From NCBI RefSeq assembly GCF_039349365.1, contig NZ_CP134977.1:193202-257201 (forward strand): 64,000 bases of DNA, read 5' to 3'. Each line of letters opens with the position of its first letter. Within the stretch, counting starts at the first letter, position 1. The stretch comes from Buchnera aphidicola (Shivaphis celti). Lineage in GTDB: Bacteria > Pseudomonadota > Gammaproteobacteria > Enterobacterales > Enterobacteriaceae. The notes beneath the pieces are model-generated. The model saw only the letters and a program-made list of their open reading frames with translations, was not told the DNA's origin and did no database searches. Of the stretch, positions 30,856 through 41,280 are shown one piece after another. A program made the translations under genes and the position numbers.

Positions 30856-31557
30856 ATGAAAAAAAAAAATCGTTTAGTTTTAATTCGACATGGAGAGAGT
30901 TTATGGAATCAATTAAATCAATTTACAGGATGGACAGATGTACAATTATCTATAAAAGGTAAAAAAGAAGCGCTTGCTGCAGGAAAATTGCTAAAAAAAA
31001 AAAATTTTTTTTTTGATTATTGTTACACTTCAGTATTACAAAGAGCTATTCATACTTTATGGATTGTTCTAAAAGAAATAAATCAATCTTGGTTACCTGT
31101 AAAAAAAACATGGCGTTTAAATGAACGTCATTATGGTAAATTACAAGGACTAAATAAAGATTCAGTAATAGAAAAATATGGATTAGAAAATATTCAAAAA
31201 TGGAGAAGAAGTTTTAAAGAAATACCGCCAAAAATGACAGATCTTCAAAAACTTGTTATACGTTCTGATAACCGATATGTAAATCTTGAAAATTCAGAAA
31301 TTCCTAATTCTGAAAGTTTAGAACTTACTTTATTAAGAATTTTACCATTTTGGGAGAAAGTGATTTTCCCAAAAATACAAAATAATAAAAATATATTAAT
31401 TGTTGCACATGGTAATTCATTACGCGCTTTAATTAAATATTTATCAAAATTAGATGAAAAATCAGTTTATAATTTATCTGTTCCAACCGGAATACCTATT
31501 ATATATAATATTGATAATTCTAATATTTCTAAAGAATATAAATTTTTAAAAAATTAA
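30856..31557 (+). CDS. gpmA: 2,3-bisphosphoglycerate-dependent phosphoglycerate mutase
   Basis: GpmA interconverts 3- and 2-phosphoglycerate. The phosphohistidine motif [10 protein letters not shown] is at the N terminus, [14 protein letters not shown] follows, and the second histidine is in [15 protein letters not shown] start at 30856 with AGGA about eight bases upstream; the open frame begins 14 codons earlier without homology. It has 233 residues (E. coli 250), with the loss in the region before the second histidine and at the C terminus. Confidence 0.95.
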   Translation: MKKKNRLVLIRHGESLWNQLNQFTGWTDVQLSIKGKKEALAAGKLLKKKNFFFDYCYTSVLQRAIHTLWIVLKEINQSWLPVKKTWRLNERHYGKLQGLNKDSVIEKYGLENIQKWRRSFKEIPPKMTDLQKLVIRSDNRYVNLENSEIPNSESLELTLLRILPFWEKVIFPKIQNNKNILIVAHGNSLRALIKYLSKLDEKSVYNLSVPTGIPIIYNIDNSNISKEYKFLKN

Positions 31558-31667
31558 AATGTTACTATTTCAAAATATTTTACAATATTTTACTAAATTT
31601 TAAAATATATCTTGTAATAATGATTTTATATTTTCATTTAAATGTTTTTATTTCAAAAAAATTAATT

Positions 31668-32630
31668 ATGATAAAAAGAATTGGTGTACTAACAAGTGGG
31701 GGAGATTCCCCTGGAATGAATGCAGCAATACGATCTATAGTACGTACAGGTTTAAATGAAAAATTAGAAATATTTGGAATATACGATGGGTATTTAGGGT
31801 TGTATAAAAATTACATGATACAGTTAAATTATAATAGTGTTTCTAATATGTTAAATCGAGGAGGAACATTTCTTGGATCAGCTAGATTTCCAGAATTTTA
31901 TAAAAAAAATATTCGATCAATAGCAATTCAAAATATCAGAAATAAAAAAATTGATGCTTTAATTGTTATTGGAGGAGATGGATCATATACAGGTGCTCAA
32001 AAGTTAACTGATATCGGTATACCATGTATTGGTTTACCGGGTACTATAGATAATGATATTTATGGTACTGATTATACTATTGGTTATTTTACTGCACTAA
32101 ATACTATTGTGGAAGCAATTGATCGATTACGTGACACATCTTCTTCTCATCAAAGAATATCTATTGTAGAGGTGATGGGTAGATGTTGTGGAGATTTAAC
32201 TTTATTTGCAGCTATTGCTGGTGGATGTGAATTTATTGTGTTACCAGAAATGTCTTTCAAAAAAGAGTTACTATTAAAAGAAATTCAATTACGTATTCGA
32301 AATGGAAAAAAACATGCAATTATTGCGATTACTGAAGGCATTTGTGATGTAGAAAAATTAGCAAAATATATCGAAAATCATATTAAAAGAGAAACTCGAT
32401 CGACTATTTTAGGACATATTCAAAGAGGAGGATCACCTGTTGCTTATGATAGAATCTTAGCATCAAGAATGGGTGCATATGCAATTAAAAAAATTATTCA
32501 AGGTTATGGTGGAAAGTGTATTGGAATAAAAAACGAAACAATTATTAATTATGATTTTTCAATTGCAATTAATCATAAAAATAAAAAAAATAAAAATAAT
32601 TTTTTAAATCTTGCTAAAAAATTATATTAA
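31668..32630 (+). CDS. pfkA: 6-phosphofructokinase I
   Basis: PfkA is the committing kinase of upper glycolysis. The start at 31668 gives [20 protein letters not shown] and exactly 320 residues, the E. coli length; an open frame extends 16 codons further upstream without homology. ATP and substrate motifs [26 protein letters not shown] and GHIQRGGSP are intact. A G/C-rich hairpin follows, shared with convergent tpiA. Confidence 0.97.
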   Translation: MIKRIGVLTSGGDSPGMNAAIRSIVRTGLNEKLEIFGIYDGYLGLYKNYMIQLNYNSVSNMLNRGGTFLGSARFPEFYKKNIRSIAIQNIRNKKIDALIVIGGDGSYTGAQKLTDIGIPCIGLPGTIDNDIYGTDYTIGYFTALNTIVEAIDRLRDTSSSHQRISIVEVMGRCCGDLTLFAAIAGGCEFIVLPEMSFKKELLLKEIQLRIRNGKKHAIIAITEGICDVEKLAKYIENHIKRETRSTILGHIQRGGSPVAYDRILASRMGAYAIKKIIQGYGGKCIGIKNETIINYDFSIAINHKNKKNKNNFLNLAKKLY

Positions 32631-32643
32631 TTTTTTTTGTAAC

Positions 32644-32664
32644 AGTGCCGGATTAACCGGCGCT
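32644..32664. terminator. G/C-rich hairpin between pfkA and tpiA
   Basis: An 8-bp stem (agtgccgg / ccggcgct, one G-T pair) with loop ATTAA lies 13 bp after the pfkA stop and 57 bp after the tpiA end. It is unusually G/C-rich for this chromosome. The trailing T content is modest on both strands. Confidence 0.65.
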
Positions 32665-32721
32665 ACATTTATTGTATATAAGAAATTTTTTGTTAAAATT
32701 TTTATGTAATTAGATGTATAG

Positions 32722-33486
32722 TTATTTTAAAAAATTAGTATACTTAATCATTTTAATAAAATTTTTATATATTAAAATTGAATTTCCAACTAACACTCCA
32801 TCTATATGATCAGATGCAAAAAATTGTTGTATATTATTTTCATTTACTGAACCTCCATATTGTACTTTTATTTCTTTTGGATTAAGATTACTATTATTCA
32901 TCACATATTCTTTAATAAATTTATGTATTTTTTCTACATATTGAATTTTTGCATTTTCCCCTGTTCCAATTGCCCAAATTGGCTCATAAGCAATAATAGC
33001 ATTTTGAAATGCTTGTCTTCCAACAATATTAAATATTATTTCTATTTGTTTTTTTAATATTAATTCTGTTTTTTCATTTTTTTTTTCTTTTAAATTTTCT
33101 CCAATACATAATATAGGAGTAATACCGTTTTCTTGAAGAATTTTAAATTTTTTTGCAATACAATCATTATTTTCATAATGAAATTTTCTACGTTCAGAAT
33201 GACCAATAATAACGTATTTGACACCAATATCTTTTAACATCGTTGCAGATATTTCTCCAGTAAATGCTCCAGATAGATTTATATCAACATTTTGTGCTCC
33301 TAAAAAAAAATTTTTTTTTTTTATACTATTTTTTATACTATTAATATAAATAACAGGAGGAACAAAGATAATTTTATTAAATAATTTATTTTCGTTAAAA
33401 TAATTTTTTAAATTTTCAATATAATAATTAATAATAGAATTGTTACCGTTTAATTTCCAATTAGCAGTAATAATAAATTTTTTCAA
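32722..33486 (-). CDS. tpiA: Triosephosphate isomerase
   Basis: TpiA interconverts the triose phosphates. The N-terminal ANWKLNGN, the electrophile-bearing IIGHSERR and the catalytic Glu in AYEPIWAIGTG are present, with the phosphate loop YGGSV near the C terminus. The start is TTG, set by a GGTGAGG ribosome site seven bases upstream. It has 254 residues (E. coli 255). ihfB, which follows rpsA in E. coli, is not between rpsA and tpiA. Confidence 0.96.
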   Translation of the reverse strand: MKKFIITANWKLNGNNSIINYYIENLKNYFNENKLFNKIIFVPPVIYINSIKNSIKKKNFFLGAQNVDINLSGAFTGEISATMLKDIGVKYVIIGHSERRKFHYENNDCIAKKFKILQENGITPILCIGENLKEKKNEKTELILKKQIEIIFNIVGRQAFQNAIIAYEPIWAIGTGENAKIQYVEKIHKFIKEYVMNNSNLNPKEIKVQYGGSVNENNIQQFFASDHIDGVLVGNSILIYKNFIKMIKYTNFLK

Positions 33487-33506
33487 AATGACCTCACCAT
33501 TATGAG

Positions 33507-33542
33507 AAACTAAGTTATTTTTTATGTAATATAACTTAGTTT
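33507..33542 (-). terminator. 12-bp hairpin between rpsA and tpiA
   Basis: A perfect 12-bp stem (aaactaagttat / ataacttagttt) with a 12-base loop lies 78 bp after the rpsA stop and about 20 bp before the tpiA start. It probably ends the rpsA message, or shields the tpiA leader. Confidence 0.5.
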
Positions 33543-33620
33543 ACTCTAATCAATATGAATAATGATATAATTAAATATTATTTTATATTATAGTAATAAA
33601 TATTTTTAATATGATACTAA

Positions 33621-35237
33621 TTATTGATCGATTTTAAAAAAAATATCATGTTTAAATTTTTTTAAAAAAATTGATTCACTGTTTTTATCAGTATAATTTT
33701 TATATGGTAAAATATGAATAACTCTATTTTTTCGATCAAATTTATTAAATTTGCATTCAATTAAATCATTGACTTTAAATAATAATAAACAATTCTTTTT
33801 ATTTAAAATTCCAATAACATCACTACCTAAATATACTTTAATAATATTATCTTGAATCAATAATACTCTTCCCGGAATGATATCATCTTTTTTATACTGT
33901 TGAATATATTTACTAAAATTATCTTCTGTCAGTTGTTTTAAACCTAATGAAATTCTTTCTCTTTCAGGATCAACTTGTAATACTACAGCAGAAATTTTAT
34001 TTCCTTTTTTGTATTTTGCTAATACTTTTTCATTTGTATGATTCCACGAAATATCAGATAAATGGACTAATCCATCAATTCCACCGTCTAAACCAATAAA
34101 TATACCAAAATCAGTAATAGATTTAATTTTACCTTGTACACGAACACCTTTATGATTTTCTTTTGAAAAAATTTCCCAAGGATTTGGTTTACATTGTTTA
34201 ATTCCTAATGATATACGTCTTCTTTCAGCATCAATATCTAAAATCATCACTTGCAATTTGTCTCCAATATTTGCAACTTTATTGGGATGAATATTTTTAT
34301 TTGTCCAATCCATTTCTGAGATATGAACTAATCCTTCTATTCCTTCTTCAATTTCAACAAAACAACCATAATCAGTAAGATTAGTCACTTTCCCGAAAAC
34401 TTTGTTTCCTTCCGAATATCGATTTAATATAGAATTCCATGGATCATCTGTTAATTGTTTTAACCCAAGCGATACTCTTGTTTTTTCGCGATCAAATTTT
34501 AATACTTTAACAACAATTTCATCTCCTATATTAACAATATCACTTGGATGTTTCACTCTTTTCCAAGCCATATCAGTAATATGTAATAATCCATCTACGC
34601 CACCTAAATCTACAAATGCTCCATAATCAGTTAAATTTTTTATTACTCCTTTAACAGTCATTCCTTCTTGTAATTTTAATAAAAATTGATTTCTTTCAGC
34701 GCTTGTTTCAGATTCAATTACTGCTTTTCTTGATACAACTACATTATTTCTTTTTTGATCTATTTTAATTATTTTCAGTTCAATTGGTTTATTTTCTAAA
34801 TGACTAGTTTCTTTTATAGGACGAATATCTACTAATGATCCTGGTAAAAATGCACGTAAATCATTTAATTCTATTGTAAACCCACCTTTTACTTTCCCAC
34901 TTATCATGCCAATAACAGTTTCAGAATTCTGATATGCATTTTTTAATGCAATCCAAGATTCATGTTTTTTTGCTTTTTCTCGAGATAAAACCGTTTCTCC
35001 AAAACCGTCTTCCATTGAATCTAATGCAACATCTACATAATCTCCGATTTTAATTTCTAGTTTTCCAAATTTATTTTTAAACTGTTCAATCGGAACATAT
35101 GATTCTGACTTTAATCCAGAATCAATAATAACTGTTTCTTTTTTTATATCAATTATTTGACCAGAAATAATTGATCCTGTTTTTGTTTTAATTTTTTTAA
35201 AAGATTGTTCAAGTAAATAAGAAAATGATTCTTTCAT
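33621..35237 (-). CDS. rpsA: 30S ribosomal protein S1
   Basis: S1 delivers mRNA to the 30S subunit and matters most for messages with weak ribosome sites, which are common here. Six S1-type repeats are visible across 538 residues (E. coli 557). The best conserved are [56 protein letters not shown] and [19 protein letters not shown]; the last repeat is degraded and the C-terminal tail is short. It lies after cmk, as in E. coli. Its own start lacks a Shine-Dalgarno motif. Confidence 0.97.
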   Translation of the reverse strand: MKESFSYLLEQSFKKIKTKTGSIISGQIIDIKKETVIIDSGLKSESYVPIEQFKNKFGKLEIKIGDYVDVALDSMEDGFGETVLSREKAKKHESWIALKNAYQNSETVIGMISGKVKGGFTIELNDLRAFLPGSLVDIRPIKETSHLENKPIELKIIKIDQKRNNVVVSRKAVIESETSAERNQFLLKLQEGMTVKGVIKNLTDYGAFVDLGGVDGLLHITDMAWKRVKHPSDIVNIGDEIVVKVLKFDREKTRVSLGLKQLTDDPWNSILNRYSEGNKVFGKVTNLTDYGCFVEIEEGIEGLVHISEMDWTNKNIHPNKVANIGDKLQVMILDIDAERRRISLGIKQCKPNPWEIFSKENHKGVRVQGKIKSITDFGIFIGLDGGIDGLVHLSDISWNHTNEKVLAKYKKGNKISAVVLQVDPERERISLGLKQLTEDNFSKYIQQYKKDDIIPGRVLLIQDNIIKVYLGSDVIGILNKKNCLLLFKVNDLIECKFNKFDRKNRVIHILPYKNYTDKNSESIFLKKFKHDIFFKIDQ

Positions 35238-35269
35238 AAAAATAATTTACAATAATTTAATTTAACATC

Positions 35270-35290
35270 TGTTTAACGTCATGTTAAACA
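35270..35290 (-). promoter_or_regulatory. Hairpin in the rpsA leader
   Basis: An 8-bp stem (tgtttaac / gttaaaca) with a 5-base loop lies about 33 bases upstream of the rpsA ATG and 50 bases past cmk. E. coli rpsA is autoregulated through a structured leader without a good ribosome site. The same layout here is suggestive; the stem could instead be a cmk terminator. Confidence 0.4.
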
Positions 35291-35339
35291 TAGTTAATAA
35301 AAGTTTCCTATAATCATCCTAATCATAGATAATAAATAC

Positions 35340-36014
35340 TTATAAAAAAATTTTTTTTTTAATATAATGCATTGCAAAATTACAAGTTTCTTGAAAATTC
35401 ATATTACTAGAATCTAGTATGATAGAATTTTTTGCTATTTTTAATGGGGCAAATTTTCGATTTTGATCACGATAGTCTCTTTTTTGCATTTGAAATAATA
35501 ATTTTTCAAAACAAATATTAAAACCATTTTTTTTAAGTTCTTTTATTCTTCTATATACTCTTTCTTTCAAATTTGCATATAAAAAAAATTTTATAATAGC
35601 ATGAGGAAAAACAATTGTTCCCATATCTCTTCCGTTTGCCACTAATCCTGGATTTTGTTTAAATAATCGTTGCTTGAACAATAAATAATCTCTAATATAT
35701 TTAATAGTTGATAATTTAGAAGAAATATCTGTAACATTGGAAGATAAAATATCTTTTTTTGTAAAGCATTTTGTATGAAAAGAATGAATTTTTCCATTAT
35801 GATAAATAAAATGGTTTTCTAGTGCATGCATCAAAGATATAACATTTTTTTTTGATATCATATATTTATTTTTTAAAAATAAACATGCAAGCACACGATA
35901 AATTATTCCAGATTCTAAATGAAACCAATTTAATTTTTGTGATATTGTTTTTGATAATGAACTTTTTCCAGATCCACTCGGTCCATCTATTGTAATAACA
36001 TAAGATGATTGCAT
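35340..36014 (-). CDS. cmk: Cytidylate kinase
   Basis: Cmk phosphorylates CMP and dCMP. The P-loop is TIDGPSGSGKSSLSK at the N terminus, and the substrate-lid region has VANGRDMGTIVFPHA and RDYRDQNRKFAPL. It has 224 residues (E. coli 227). It lies between aroA and rpsA, the same order as in E. coli apart from ycaL, which is missing. Confidence 0.95.
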   Translation of the reverse strand: MQSSYVITIDGPSGSGKSSLSKTISQKLNWFHLESGIIYRVLACLFLKNKYMISKKNVISLMHALENHFIYHNGKIHSFHTKCFTKKDILSSNVTDISSKLSTIKYIRDYLLFKQRLFKQNPGLVANGRDMGTIVFPHAIIKFFLYANLKERVYRRIKELKKNGFNICFEKLLFQMQKRDYRDQNRKFAPLKIAKNSIILDSSNMNFQETCNFAMHYIKKKIFL

Positions 36015-36093
36015 AAGATATAATACTCATATTCATATTTAATTAATATAAATTTATTATTAAATTCTTTGCTTTTTAAAATATTTTAATTAA

Positions 36094-37386
36094 TTATTTT
36101 ATATATGATATAGTACTGATTTTTTGAAATTCAGAAAAATAATTCGGAAAAGTTTTAGATACACATTGTGGATTTAAAATAGTAACATACTGTCCAGATA
36201 AAGCAATTAAAGAAAAACACATTGCCATTCTATGATCATTATAAGTTTCGATTTCTGCATGTAAAAATTTTTTAGGTGGAGTAATATTTATAAAATCTTT
36301 TCCAATTGATACATTTGCACCAATTTTTTTTAATTCTGCCGACATTGCTTCCAATCTATTTGTTTCTTTTACACGCCAATTATATATATTTTTAATTATT
36401 GTTCTGCCATTTGCAAATAATGCTAGCATGGCAATAGTCATCGCTGCATCTGGTATATGATTCGCATCTAATTCTATTCCTGTTAAAACATTTTTCATGC
36501 ATTGTATAAAATTTTTTCCATATATGATTTTTGCGCCCATTTTTTCTAAAACACTTACAAATTGAATATCTCCTTGTATGCTATTTTTATCAATCCCTAT
36601 AACACGAACCTGAGGACCTTTAATAGCAGCAGCAGCAAGAAAATATGTTGCTGAAGACGCATCTCCTTCAATGATATATTCTGTAGGAGATTGATATTTT
36701 TGATTTCCATTAATATAAAAATATTTATAATTCTTATGATATATTTTTATTCCAAATTGTTGCATAATTTTCAATGTCATATCAATATATGGCTTAGAAA
36801 CTAGTTCTCCTTGAATAACAATTTTTGAATTTAATTGTGCTAGTGGCGCTGCTATTAATATAGAAGTTAAAAATTGACTAGATATGTTACCTTGAATCAC
36901 AATATTTCCTCCAATAAAACCTCCTTTAATTTTTATAGGTAAATAATTTTCATTTTTTAAATATCTAAATTTACCTCCTCCCTGTTTTAAAGAATCAACT
37001 AAATTTTGTATAGGTCGTTCTTTCATTCTTTTATCACCGGTAATAATAACATTACTTTTTTGTAAAGATAAAATAGCAGTTAATGGTCTTACTGCAGTAC
37101 CTGCATTTCCTAAAAATAAATATGTTTCAGGTGAAAAGTTAAATTTATTTCCTGATCCATATACAATACAAGTAGTACGATCAGTGAATTGATATCTAAT
37201 ACCAAGTGTTTTTAATGCTTGTAACATATGATTAACATCATCACTACTTAATAAGTTTTTTATACATATTGTTCCGTTTGATATTGCTGATATTAATAAT
37301 ACTCGATTTGAGATGCTTTTTGATCCTGGTAAATATATATTTCCATTGATCGAAGAAATTGGATTTAGAACTAATTTATTATACAT
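36094..37386 (-). CDS. aroA: 5-enolpyruvylshikimate-3-phosphate synthase
   Basis: AroA joins phosphoenolpyruvate to shikimate-3-phosphate on the way to chorismate, feeding the trp genes of this window. [26 protein letters not shown] (PEP site) and [12 protein letters not shown] are intact, and KETNRLEAM lies in the C-terminal half. It has 430 residues (E. coli 427). It follows serC by 69 bp on the same strand. Confidence 0.97.
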   Translation of the reverse strand: MYNKLVLNPISSINGNIYLPGSKSISNRVLLISAISNGTICIKNLLSSDDVNHMLQALKTLGIRYQFTDRTTCIVYGSGNKFNFSPETYLFLGNAGTAVRPLTAILSLQKSNVIITGDKRMKERPIQNLVDSLKQGGGKFRYLKNENYLPIKIKGGFIGGNIVIQGNISSQFLTSILIAAPLAQLNSKIVIQGELVSKPYIDMTLKIMQQFGIKIYHKNYKYFYINGNQKYQSPTEYIIEGDASSATYFLAAAAIKGPQVRVIGIDKNSIQGDIQFVSVLEKMGAKIIYGKNFIQCMKNVLTGIELDANHIPDAAMTIAMLALFANGRTIIKNIYNWRVKETNRLEAMSAELKKIGANVSIGKDFINITPPKKFLHAEIETYNDHRMAMCFSLIALSGQYVTILNPQCVSKTFPNYFSEFQKISTISYIK

Positions 37387-37455
37387 AAAAAATACCTTAT
37401 ATTTAATATAAATGTCTTATATAAAATATAATTATATTATATATGAAAGATTAAT

Positions 37456-38547
37456 TTAACCGAAATTTTTTTCAAATTCTTTCATAAATTTAATAAGTTT
37501 TTTTACTCCTGTTATAGGCATAGCATTATAAATAGATGCACGCAAACCTCCTAAAAATTTATGTCCTTTTAAAAATTTTAATCCTTGTTGTTCAGATTGT
37601 TTTATAAATATTTTATCTAATTTTGAATTAGATAAATGAAATGTTATATTCATATTAGATCGATTTTTTTTATGGATTTTATTGATATAAAAACTACTAC
37701 TATCAATAGTTTTATATAATAAATTTGATTTTTTTATATTTAATTTTTCAAAATAAGATATTCCACCTAAATCTTTCATCCATTTTAAAACTAATGAAAT
37801 AACATACCAAGAAAATGTTACTGGAGTGTTAAACATAGATTGATTTTCTAATATTTTTTTATAATCAAGTATTGATGGTAAATATGCATGATTTTTATTT
37901 AATATTTTTTTTTTAATAATTATAACAGTGATACCAGAAGGTCCAATATTTTTTTGAGCACTTGCATAAATTAAATCATATTTATTAACATCAATTTTTT
38001 TTGATAGTAAACAAGAAGAGAAATCTCCAACAATAATTTTATCTTCAAAAATTGGTTCTTCATGTATTGCAATACCTTCTATTGTTTCATTAGGACAATA
38101 ATGTAGATAATCTGTACGATGATTTAATTCCCAATCTTTCATATTTAAAAGAGAGATTATTTCATTTTCTTGTTTAATATTAATACAATTAACAGAACAA
38201 TATTTTTTCCCTTCAAGCATAGCCTGATAAGACCAATAACCACTATTAATATAATCCGCACAATTAAATTTTTTTATAATATTCATAGGAATTGCAGAAA
38301 ATTGACCTCTTGCACCACCTGGACAAAATAATATTGCATATTCTTGTGAAATATTTAATAATTCTCTTAAATATTTTTCAGACTTTTGTATTATTGGATA
38401 AAAATCTTGACTTCGATGACTAATTTCAATAATTGATGATCCGATATTGTTCCAATTTAAAAAATTTTTTTGAATATCTCGTAAAACTATTTTTGGTAAC
38501 ATTGCAGGTCCAGCACTAAAATTATATATTATTTTTTTCATATTCAT
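37456..38547 (-). CDS. serC: Phosphoserine aminotransferase
   Basis: SerC transaminates 3-phosphohydroxypyruvate to phosphoserine; in bacteria it also serves pyridoxal phosphate synthesis. The N terminus YNFSAGPAMLP and the PLP lysine in ASAQKNIGPSG (about residue 197) are clear. It has 363 residues (E. coli 362). Two in-frame ATGs two codons apart could start it; neither has a ribosome site. It heads serC-aroA-cmk-rpsA. Confidence 0.96.
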   Translation of the reverse strand: MNMKKIIYNFSAGPAMLPKIVLRDIQKNFLNWNNIGSSIIEISHRSQDFYPIIQKSEKYLRELLNISQEYAILFCPGGARGQFSAIPMNIIKKFNCADYINSGYWSYQAMLEGKKYCSVNCINIKQENEIISLLNMKDWELNHRTDYLHYCPNETIEGIAIHEEPIFEDKIIVGDFSSCLLSKKIDVNKYDLIYASAQKNIGPSGITVIIIKKKILNKNHAYLPSILDYKKILENQSMFNTPVTFSWYVISLVLKWMKDLGGISYFEKLNIKKSNLLYKTIDSSSFYINKIHKKNRSNMNITFHLSNSKLDKIFIKQSEQQGLKFLKGHKFLGGLRASIYNAMPITGVKKLIKFMKEFEKNFG

Positions 38548-38586
38548 GTTATTAATTATATAGTAAAATTGTTATTTAGTTATTTT

Positions 38587-39876
38587 TTATGTAATGAATT
38601 TTATACCATTCATATATTTTTTACTTAAGATTTCTGGTATTTCTATTTTTCCATCATTACATTGATAATTTTCTAAAATAGCAGCTAATGTTCTACCAAT
38701 TGCTAATCCAGAACCATTTATTGTATGTAAAAAATATTTTTTTTTCTTATTTTTTTGAAAATATTTTGCATTAATTCTACGTGTTTGAAAATCTGACATA
38801 TTTGAACAAGAAGATATTTCTTTATAACAATTACAAGAAGGAAACCATACCTCTAAATCATATGTTTTTGTAGCAGCAAATCCCATATCTCCTGTACATA
38901 ATAATAATTTTCTATATGGCAATTTTAATAATTTTAATATTTTTTCTGCATGCGAAGTAAGTTTTTCTAAATGCAACATAGAATCTTTAGGGTGAGTAAT
39001 TTGGAAAAGTTCTACTTTATCAAATTGATGCATACGAATCAGCCCTTTCGTATCTTTCCCATAAGATAAACTTTCTGCTCTAAAACAAGGGGATTGAGCA
39101 ACTAACATAATAGGAAGATCGTCTTCTTGAAGAATTGCGTTTCTAAATAAATTTGTTAATGGTACTTCCGCAGTGGGTATTAAAATATATTTTTTTTTTA
39201 TATTATTTTTTGTAGATACGTAAAACAATTCTTTTTGAAATTTTGGTAGTTGTCCAGCACCATACATACTATCATTATTAACTAAATATGGAACATGTAT
39301 TTCTTTATATCCATGTTGCATAGTATGTATATCTAGCATAAATTGTCCTAATGCACGATATAAAAGAGATAATTGATCTTTGATAATTACGAATCGAGCT
39401 CCAGACATATTACTAGCAGTAAACCAATCAAATCCATTTATTTTTTTTCCTAATGAAACGTGATCTAGTGCAGAAAAAGAATAATTTTTAATTTTACCCC
39501 AATACTTTATAATTTTATTATCATGATAAGAACGACCAATTGGTACATTTTTATCTGGTATGTTTGGCAACATGGAAAAAAATAAATTTATTTTTTTTTT
39601 TACTTTTTGAAATTCAATTTCTTGGTTTAATAAATTTTTTTTTATTTCTTTTACTTGCTTTTTTAAATTATCAACAGTCAATTGATTTTTTTTTTCTTTA
39701 TAAATTAATTTAGATATTTTTTTATATTTAGATCTAAAATTTTCGACAATTAATTGTAAATTTTTTCTTTTTTTTTCAAGCAATTTTATTTTTTTAATAT
39801 CTAAAAAAAATCCACGTTTTTTAAAAAGTATAGCAATATCTTCAATATTATTTCGTAATGAATATGGATCAATCAT
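38587..39876 (-). CDS. serS: Seryl-tRNA synthetase
   Basis: A class II synthetase that charges serine tRNAs, including the tRNA-Ser(UGA) at 59280. A long lysine-rich coiled-coil arm occupies about residues 30-100. Motif 2 is FRAESLSYG...MHQFDKVE and motif 3 SGLAIGRTLAAILENYQ. It has 429 residues (E. coli 430). The arm is notably lysine and asparagine rich, in line with the A/T pressure. Confidence 0.96.
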   Translation of the reverse strand: MIDPYSLRNNIEDIAILFKKRGFFLDIKKIKLLEKKRKNLQLIVENFRSKYKKISKLIYKEKKNQLTVDNLKKQVKEIKKNLLNQEIEFQKVKKKINLFFSMLPNIPDKNVPIGRSYHDNKIIKYWGKIKNYSFSALDHVSLGKKINGFDWFTASNMSGARFVIIKDQLSLLYRALGQFMLDIHTMQHGYKEIHVPYLVNNDSMYGAGQLPKFQKELFYVSTKNNIKKKYILIPTAEVPLTNLFRNAILQEDDLPIMLVAQSPCFRAESLSYGKDTKGLIRMHQFDKVELFQITHPKDSMLHLEKLTSHAEKILKLLKLPYRKLLLCTGDMGFAATKTYDLEVWFPSCNCYKEISSCSNMSDFQTRRINAKYFQKNKKKKYFLHTINGSGLAIGRTLAAILENYQCNDGKIEIPEILSKKYMNGIKFIT

Positions 39877-40026
39877 AATATATTATAATTTTAAACGAAT
39901 AATATTACTATAACATAAAAATTTATTTATTGTATAATTATTATTTACTATTTTAATAATGATGATCATGGTAAAATATTTACACATGAAGAGATTGTTA
40001 AAAAATTTATTATAAAAAAGAAAAAA

Positions 40027-41007
40027 ATGCATAAAAATAATGAAAATAAATTCCATAAATTAATAATTATTGGATCTGGACCAGCAGGATATACAGCAGC
40101 TATTTATGCAGCAAGAGCAAATTTACAACCTATATTAATTACTGGTTTACAAAAAGGAGGACAATTAATTAATACAAATCAAATTGAAAATTGGCCTGGA
40201 AGATTTAAAAAAACTACTGGAATAGAATTAATGAATGATATGGAAAAACATGTAAAAATATTAAATACAAAAATTGTTCACGATCAAGTAATAAAAGTAG
40301 ATTTTTCTAATAAAATTTTAGTAGTTTTTTGCGAATTTCATAAATATTATAGTCATACTGTTATTATTGCCACTGGTTCCTCTCCTAAATATCTGAATTT
40401 AAAATCAGAAAAAAAATTTCTTGGTAAAGGAATATCAACTTGTGCAACTTGCGATGGTTTTTTTTATAAAAATCATGACGTAGCTGTTGTTGGAGGAGGA
40501 AATACAGCGATAGAAGAAGTATTATATTTGTCCAATATTGCTTCTCAAGTACATTTAATACATAGAAGAAAACAATTTACTGCAGAAAAAATTTTAATTG
40601 AAAAATTAAAAAATAAAATTAATTTAGGAAAAGTCGTTTTACACCTTGATTATGTTGTTAGTAATATCATAGGCAAAAAACTAGAAATAAATTCTATTGA
40701 GATTACTCATACTAAAAATTATACTGAAAATAAAAAAATAGTTTTTGTAAAAGCATTATTTATTGCTATTGGAAGCATGCCAAATACTAAGATATTCAAA
40801 AATATTTTAAATATGAAAAATGGATATATTCAAATTCAAAAGAAATACAATGGTTTTAATACACAAACAAATATACCAAATGTATTTGCTGCTGGAGATG
40901 TAACAGATAACATATATAAACAAGCTATTACTTCTGCAGGAAGTGGATGTATGGCGGCATTAGATGCAGAAAAATATTTAAATTCATTAAATATCATTAA
41001 TATTTAA
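40027..41007 (+). CDS. trxB: Thioredoxin reductase
   Basis: TrxB transfers electrons from NADPH through FAD to thioredoxin. The FAD loop is [18 protein letters not shown], the redox-active cysteines are in [13 protein letters not shown], and the NADPH loop is [11 protein letters not shown]. The FAD ribityl motif [10 protein letters not shown] is near the C terminus. It has 326 residues (E. coli 321). It is divergent from serS. Confidence 0.96.
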   Translation: MHKNNENKFHKLIIIGSGPAGYTAAIYAARANLQPILITGLQKGGQLINTNQIENWPGRFKKTTGIELMNDMEKHVKILNTKIVHDQVIKVDFSNKILVVFCEFHKYYSHTVIIATGSSPKYLNLKSEKKFLGKGISTCATCDGFFYKNHDVAVVGGGNTAIEEVLYLSNIASQVHLIHRRKQFTAEKILIEKLKNKINLGKVVLHLDYVVSNIIGKKLEINSIEITHTKNYTENKKIVFVKALFIAIGSMPNTKIFKNILNMKNGYIQIQKKYNGFNTQTNIPNVFAAGDVTDNIYKQAITSAGSGCMAALDAEKYLNSLNIINI

Positions 41008-41033
41008 CAATATATTTTAAGGATATAATTGTA

Positions 41034-41249
41034 ATGAAAGAAAATAACATTGAAATGCAAGGAAATATAATAGATACCTTGCCAAATACTATGTTTAAAG
41101 TAGAATTAGAAAATGGTCATATTATAACAGCTCATATATCTGGAAAAATGAGAAAAAATTACATTAGAATTTTAACTGGTGATAAAGTAACAGTGGAATT
41201 AACTCCATACGATTTAACTAAAGGAAGAATTATTTTTCGTAGTCGATAA
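41034..41249 (+). CDS. infA: Translation initiation factor IF-1
   Basis: IF-1 binds the ribosomal A site during initiation. The 71-residue single OB-fold is almost identical to E. coli over [19 protein letters not shown] and later [24 protein letters not shown] precedes the ATG at a workable spacing. It lies 26 bp after trxB and 31 bp before aspS. Confidence 0.97.
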   Translation: MKENNIEMQGNIIDTLPNTMFKVELENGHIITAHISGKMRKNYIRILTGDKVTVELTPYDLTKGRIIFRSR

Positions 41250-41280
41250 AATTTACTTTTAATACCAAGGTCAAAATTAT

